NCBI RefSeq assembly: GCF_003049575.1
Contig: NZ_PYWI01000011.1
Coordinates: 62,001-126,000 of the forward strand
Direction: 5' to 3'
DNA: 64,000 nucleotides
Origin: Lysinibacillus parviboronicapiens
GTDB taxonomy: Bacteria > Bacillota > Bacilli > Bacillales_A > Planococcaceae
The notes below the pieces were generated by a model that saw only the letters and a program-made list of their open reading frames with translations, did no database searches and was not told the DNA's origin. Shown piece by piece: positions 62,380 through 64,000 of the stretch. The position numbers were made by a program, and so were the translations under genes. Position 1 is the stretch's first letter, and every line of letters starts with the position of its first letter.

Positions 62380-62868
62380 ATGAAGTTCAAAATTAGTTTT
62401 AAAATATTTGAAAATGAGAATGTGGAGGAAATGGAGCTAAACGGGGCAGGTGGGTATTTTAGCATAGCACTTGAGCTTTTGCTTTCAAGACGTGACATGA
62501 GTAATTATGCATTTTTAGGCATTAAATTTACGCCTAAAAATATAAAAAGTCTTAATATTAGAGTAAATATCAGTTTGGATGAAGATGAAATTCTATCTGA
62601 TAATATTGCAATGAAGTCAGATACTGTATTTTTAGGAATACCAAACGAATATGCAGAAGCGATTATCGATACTACAAATAAAGTTGTCAGAGAACATTCC
62701 TTATTTTCATGTGGAGATTTAGAGTTTTTTATGGGAGCACATGGAGAAATTGGATCAAGTAAATTTTCATTTTCTAAGGTGACAGAAATATTATTAAAAT
62801 TATTTGTTATTGAGCCTGAAAATAAAAGTAATAATCAAATAGAAAATTTAGTTAAGAGTGGTCTGTAG
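62380..62868 (+). CDS. orphan immunity-like protein (162 aa)
   Basis: A 162-residue cytosolic protein with beta-rich N-terminal half (MKFKISFKIFENENVEEMEL, YAFLGIKFTPKNIKSLNIRV) and helical end (VTEILLKLFVIEP). The glycine-rich turn CGDLEFFMGAHGEIGSSKF is notable. AAGGTGG precedes the ATG. It follows the broken immunity gene by 13 bases and lies in the same decayed array. No toxin partner remains; function inferred from position only. Confidence 0.6.
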   Translation: MKFKISFKIFENENVEEMELNGAGGYFSIALELLLSRRDMSNYAFLGIKFTPKNIKSLNIRVNISLDEDEILSDNIAMKSDTVFLGIPNEYAEAIIDTTNKVVREHSLFSCGDLEFFMGAHGEIGSSKFSFSKVTEILLKLFVIEPENKSNNQIENLVKSGL

Positions 62869-62874
62869 TTTAAA

Positions 62875-62974
62875 ATATGCACCAAATCAAGATCCTGTTA
62901 AGGATACCGTGCTTTGGATATCGGTATTTGTGAAAGAGATTGATAATCAAGACTTTGAAAGTGGAAACTGGTAA
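62875..62974 (+). pseudogene. short coding remnant after the immunity array
   Basis: An open stretch ends KYAPNQDPVKDTVLWISVFV, KEIDNQDFESGNW, stop. It has no start and no recognised family; probably the tail of another lost immunity gene. The interval 63087-63430 beyond it shows nothing clear. Confidence 0.3.
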
Positions 62975-63046
62975 TGGATTAAGTTTATGCTATACAGATA
63001 TTGTGACATGAGTATTTTACTACGATTTTAATACCATAATAATTCA

Positions 63047-63086
63047 GCCCAAGTGAGATGTGAATCGTTACTTGGGCATTTTTTAT
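63047..63086 (+). terminator. terminator closing the toxin-immunity array
   Basis: GCCCAAGT and ACTTGGGC form an 8 bp stem with a 15-base loop followed by ATTTTTTA. Confidence 0.8.
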
Positions 63087-63430
63087 TAATGCTAGTACTA
63101 TACATATGTGAATCAACTGTTGCTAGTAGGCTAGGCTACATGTGAAATGTGTCGTAGCAATTAAAAAAGAACTATTTATTAATTGGTTTAGTATTTGCAA
63201 GGAAGAATCAAAGACCACGAGTGATAAAGGGGGAGCGATCTCTATTCGTTGAATCTATTAAAAAAAGACACCTATTTTACGTAAATCTTTGATGAACGAG
63301 TGCAGGTTATCCAAATAAGGATGCTGGATTCAACAATTAAGAATCAAAGCCCAATGCATTAGCGAAAAATGACGTTGTGAACAAAAAACACACCTAATCT
63401 AAAAAAAATAGCATTTAATAGAAAATAATG

Positions 63431-63458
63431 TTGAAAAATTGTGAATTGATAGTATAAT
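63431..63458 (+). promoter_or_regulatory. predicted sigma-A promoter of comX-comP
   Basis: TTGAAA and TATAAT with a 16 bp spacer, 150 bp before the comX start. No ComA box was recognised. Confidence 0.55.
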
Positions 63459-63608
63459 TAATTTATAGTTACATTTATGGTTATTAATTACTTTTTGTTA
63501 ATTGAAAAGTAGGCTATTCACTGTGCGATAGCTATTAAGATTCTACTAGTTATAATTTTGTGAATGTGACTATGCGCTAGAAAAAAACTAATGAAATGAG
63601 GAGATTTT

Positions 63609-63767
63609 ATGATTAACATGATTCAATTTTTAGAGCAAAATCCGACATTGGTTACACTGTTAAAAGAAAAAAAGGCTTCTCTAGTTGGCGTAACAGAACT
63701 TGAACAAAAGGCTATTTTAGAATCTTATGATGAAGAGTTTTGCCTGAATAATCGAATTTGGCAATAA
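63609..63767 (+). CDS. comX: ComX-type competence pheromone precursor
   Basis: A 52-residue peptide: MINMIQFLEQNPTLVTLLKE, KKASLVGVTELEQKAILESY, DEEFCLNNRIWQ. The N-terminal pattern 'I..FL..NP..L..L...KASL.GV...E...I..' and a Trp next to the end (Trp51) match ComX precursors, in which ComQ prenylates the Trp and the C-terminal 5-10 residues are released as pheromone. GAGGAG at 63598-63603 precedes the ATG. The following sensor-kinase gene overlaps it. No comQ gene lies upstream in this window. Confidence 0.75.
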   Translation: MINMIQFLEQNPTLVTLLKEKKASLVGVTELEQKAILESYDEEFCLNNRIWQ

Positions 63768-64000
63768 AGTTAAAAAAATGTGAATGGTTTTGGCCTGCTA
63801 TAAGTGTATATCTAGTATTAGGGTTTTATTTGCTCTATATCTCTTATAGCGCGCCTTTTTTAAGTATTGAATTGAAGGAAAAAAATGAGCAATGGCTCAT
63901 CACAGCGCCTTATTATAAAGAGTGGGCATTTAAACAACAAATAGAAGCTGGAGATAGAGTTTTAAACGTAGATGGTATCCAAATTGAAGATATTCCTAGT
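63758..64000 (+). CDS. comP: ComP-type sensor histidine kinase, N-terminal part only
   Basis: The first 81 residues are visible before the window ends. From a TTG at 63758, overlapping comX by ten bases, it reads MAIKLKKCEWFWPAISVYLV, LGFYLLYISYSAPFLSIELK, then EKNEQWLITAPYYKEWAFKQ and IEAGDRVLNVDGIQIEDIP. One membrane segment (residues 10-30) is followed by a PDZ-like start ('A...GI..GDRVL.VDG'), just as ComP begins. ComP detects ComX outside the cell and phosphorylates ComA. The kinase domain lies outside the window; identity rests on layout and the comX neighbour. Confidence 0.7.
   Translation, partial: MAIKLKKCEWFWPAISVYLVLGFYLLYISYSAPFLSIELKEKNEQWLITAPYYKEWAFKQQIEAGDRVLNVDGIQIEDIPS

Overview
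The window looks like the chromosome of a low-GC, Gram-positive, spore-former-type Bacillota close to Lysinibacillus. This rests on gene content and order and on AGGAGG-type ribosome binding sites; no 16S gene is present. Positions 1-34300 follow the conserved Bacillus yqf/yqg-pst-comG-gcv block: ispG, a YqfZ-like protein, DUF1189, a Na/Pi symporter, DUF456, sodA, a class B PBP, pstSCAB-phoU behind a PhoP-box array, MscS, trpEG behind a tryptophan T-box, rpmG, yqgN, yqgQ, an LTA synthase, yqgW, yqgX, yqgY, the comG pseudopilus operon, aroK, and gcvT-gcvPA-gcvPB behind a tandem glycine riboswitch. Scars of IS elements and a YidC fragment lie between the LTA synthase gene and yqgY.

From about 34400 the content changes. 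After an array of GC-rich 10-11 bp repeats comes a one-direction locus of about 21 kb (34835-55609) that looks like a contractile injection apparatus related to type VI secretion, in a monoderm. It has a Ser/Thr kinase, a large sheath-like protein, an Hcp/tail-tube-like protein, a DnaJ protein, two FHA proteins, a PP2C phosphatase, a degenerate PP2C fused to TPR-like repeats, two baseplate-like unknowns, an Hsp70-like ATPase, a TssK-like candidate, a DcrB/EagR-like chaperone candidate, two VgrG-type spikes, a pentapeptide-repeat protein, an Imm11-like protein, a frameshifted lipoprotein and a DUF4280 PAAR-like tip. Kinase, phosphatase and FHA genes together recall the threonine-phosphorylation control of Gram-negative T6SS. 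No ClpV, TssJ/L/M, capsid, terminase or integrase gene is visible.

From 54071 to 62868 is the effector end: spike-toxin-immunity cassettes. Spike 2 is followed by a DNA/RNA non-specific endonuclease toxin and a YezG-like immunity gene. A near-exact 1.17 kb duplication of the spike 3' end plus the toxin N-terminus then carries a different toxin tip and its own immunity gene. Further on are an eroded third spike copy and several orphan or broken immunity-like genes. This is the expected pattern of polymorphic-toxin tip replacement.

The window ends in the start of a comX-comP quorum-sensing pair with no comQ upstream.

Sheath, tube, baseplate and chaperone roles are inferred from reading the proteins and their order; spike, PAAR-like, kinase, phosphatase, FHA, DnaJ and Hsp70 calls are firmer. 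No database search was possible.
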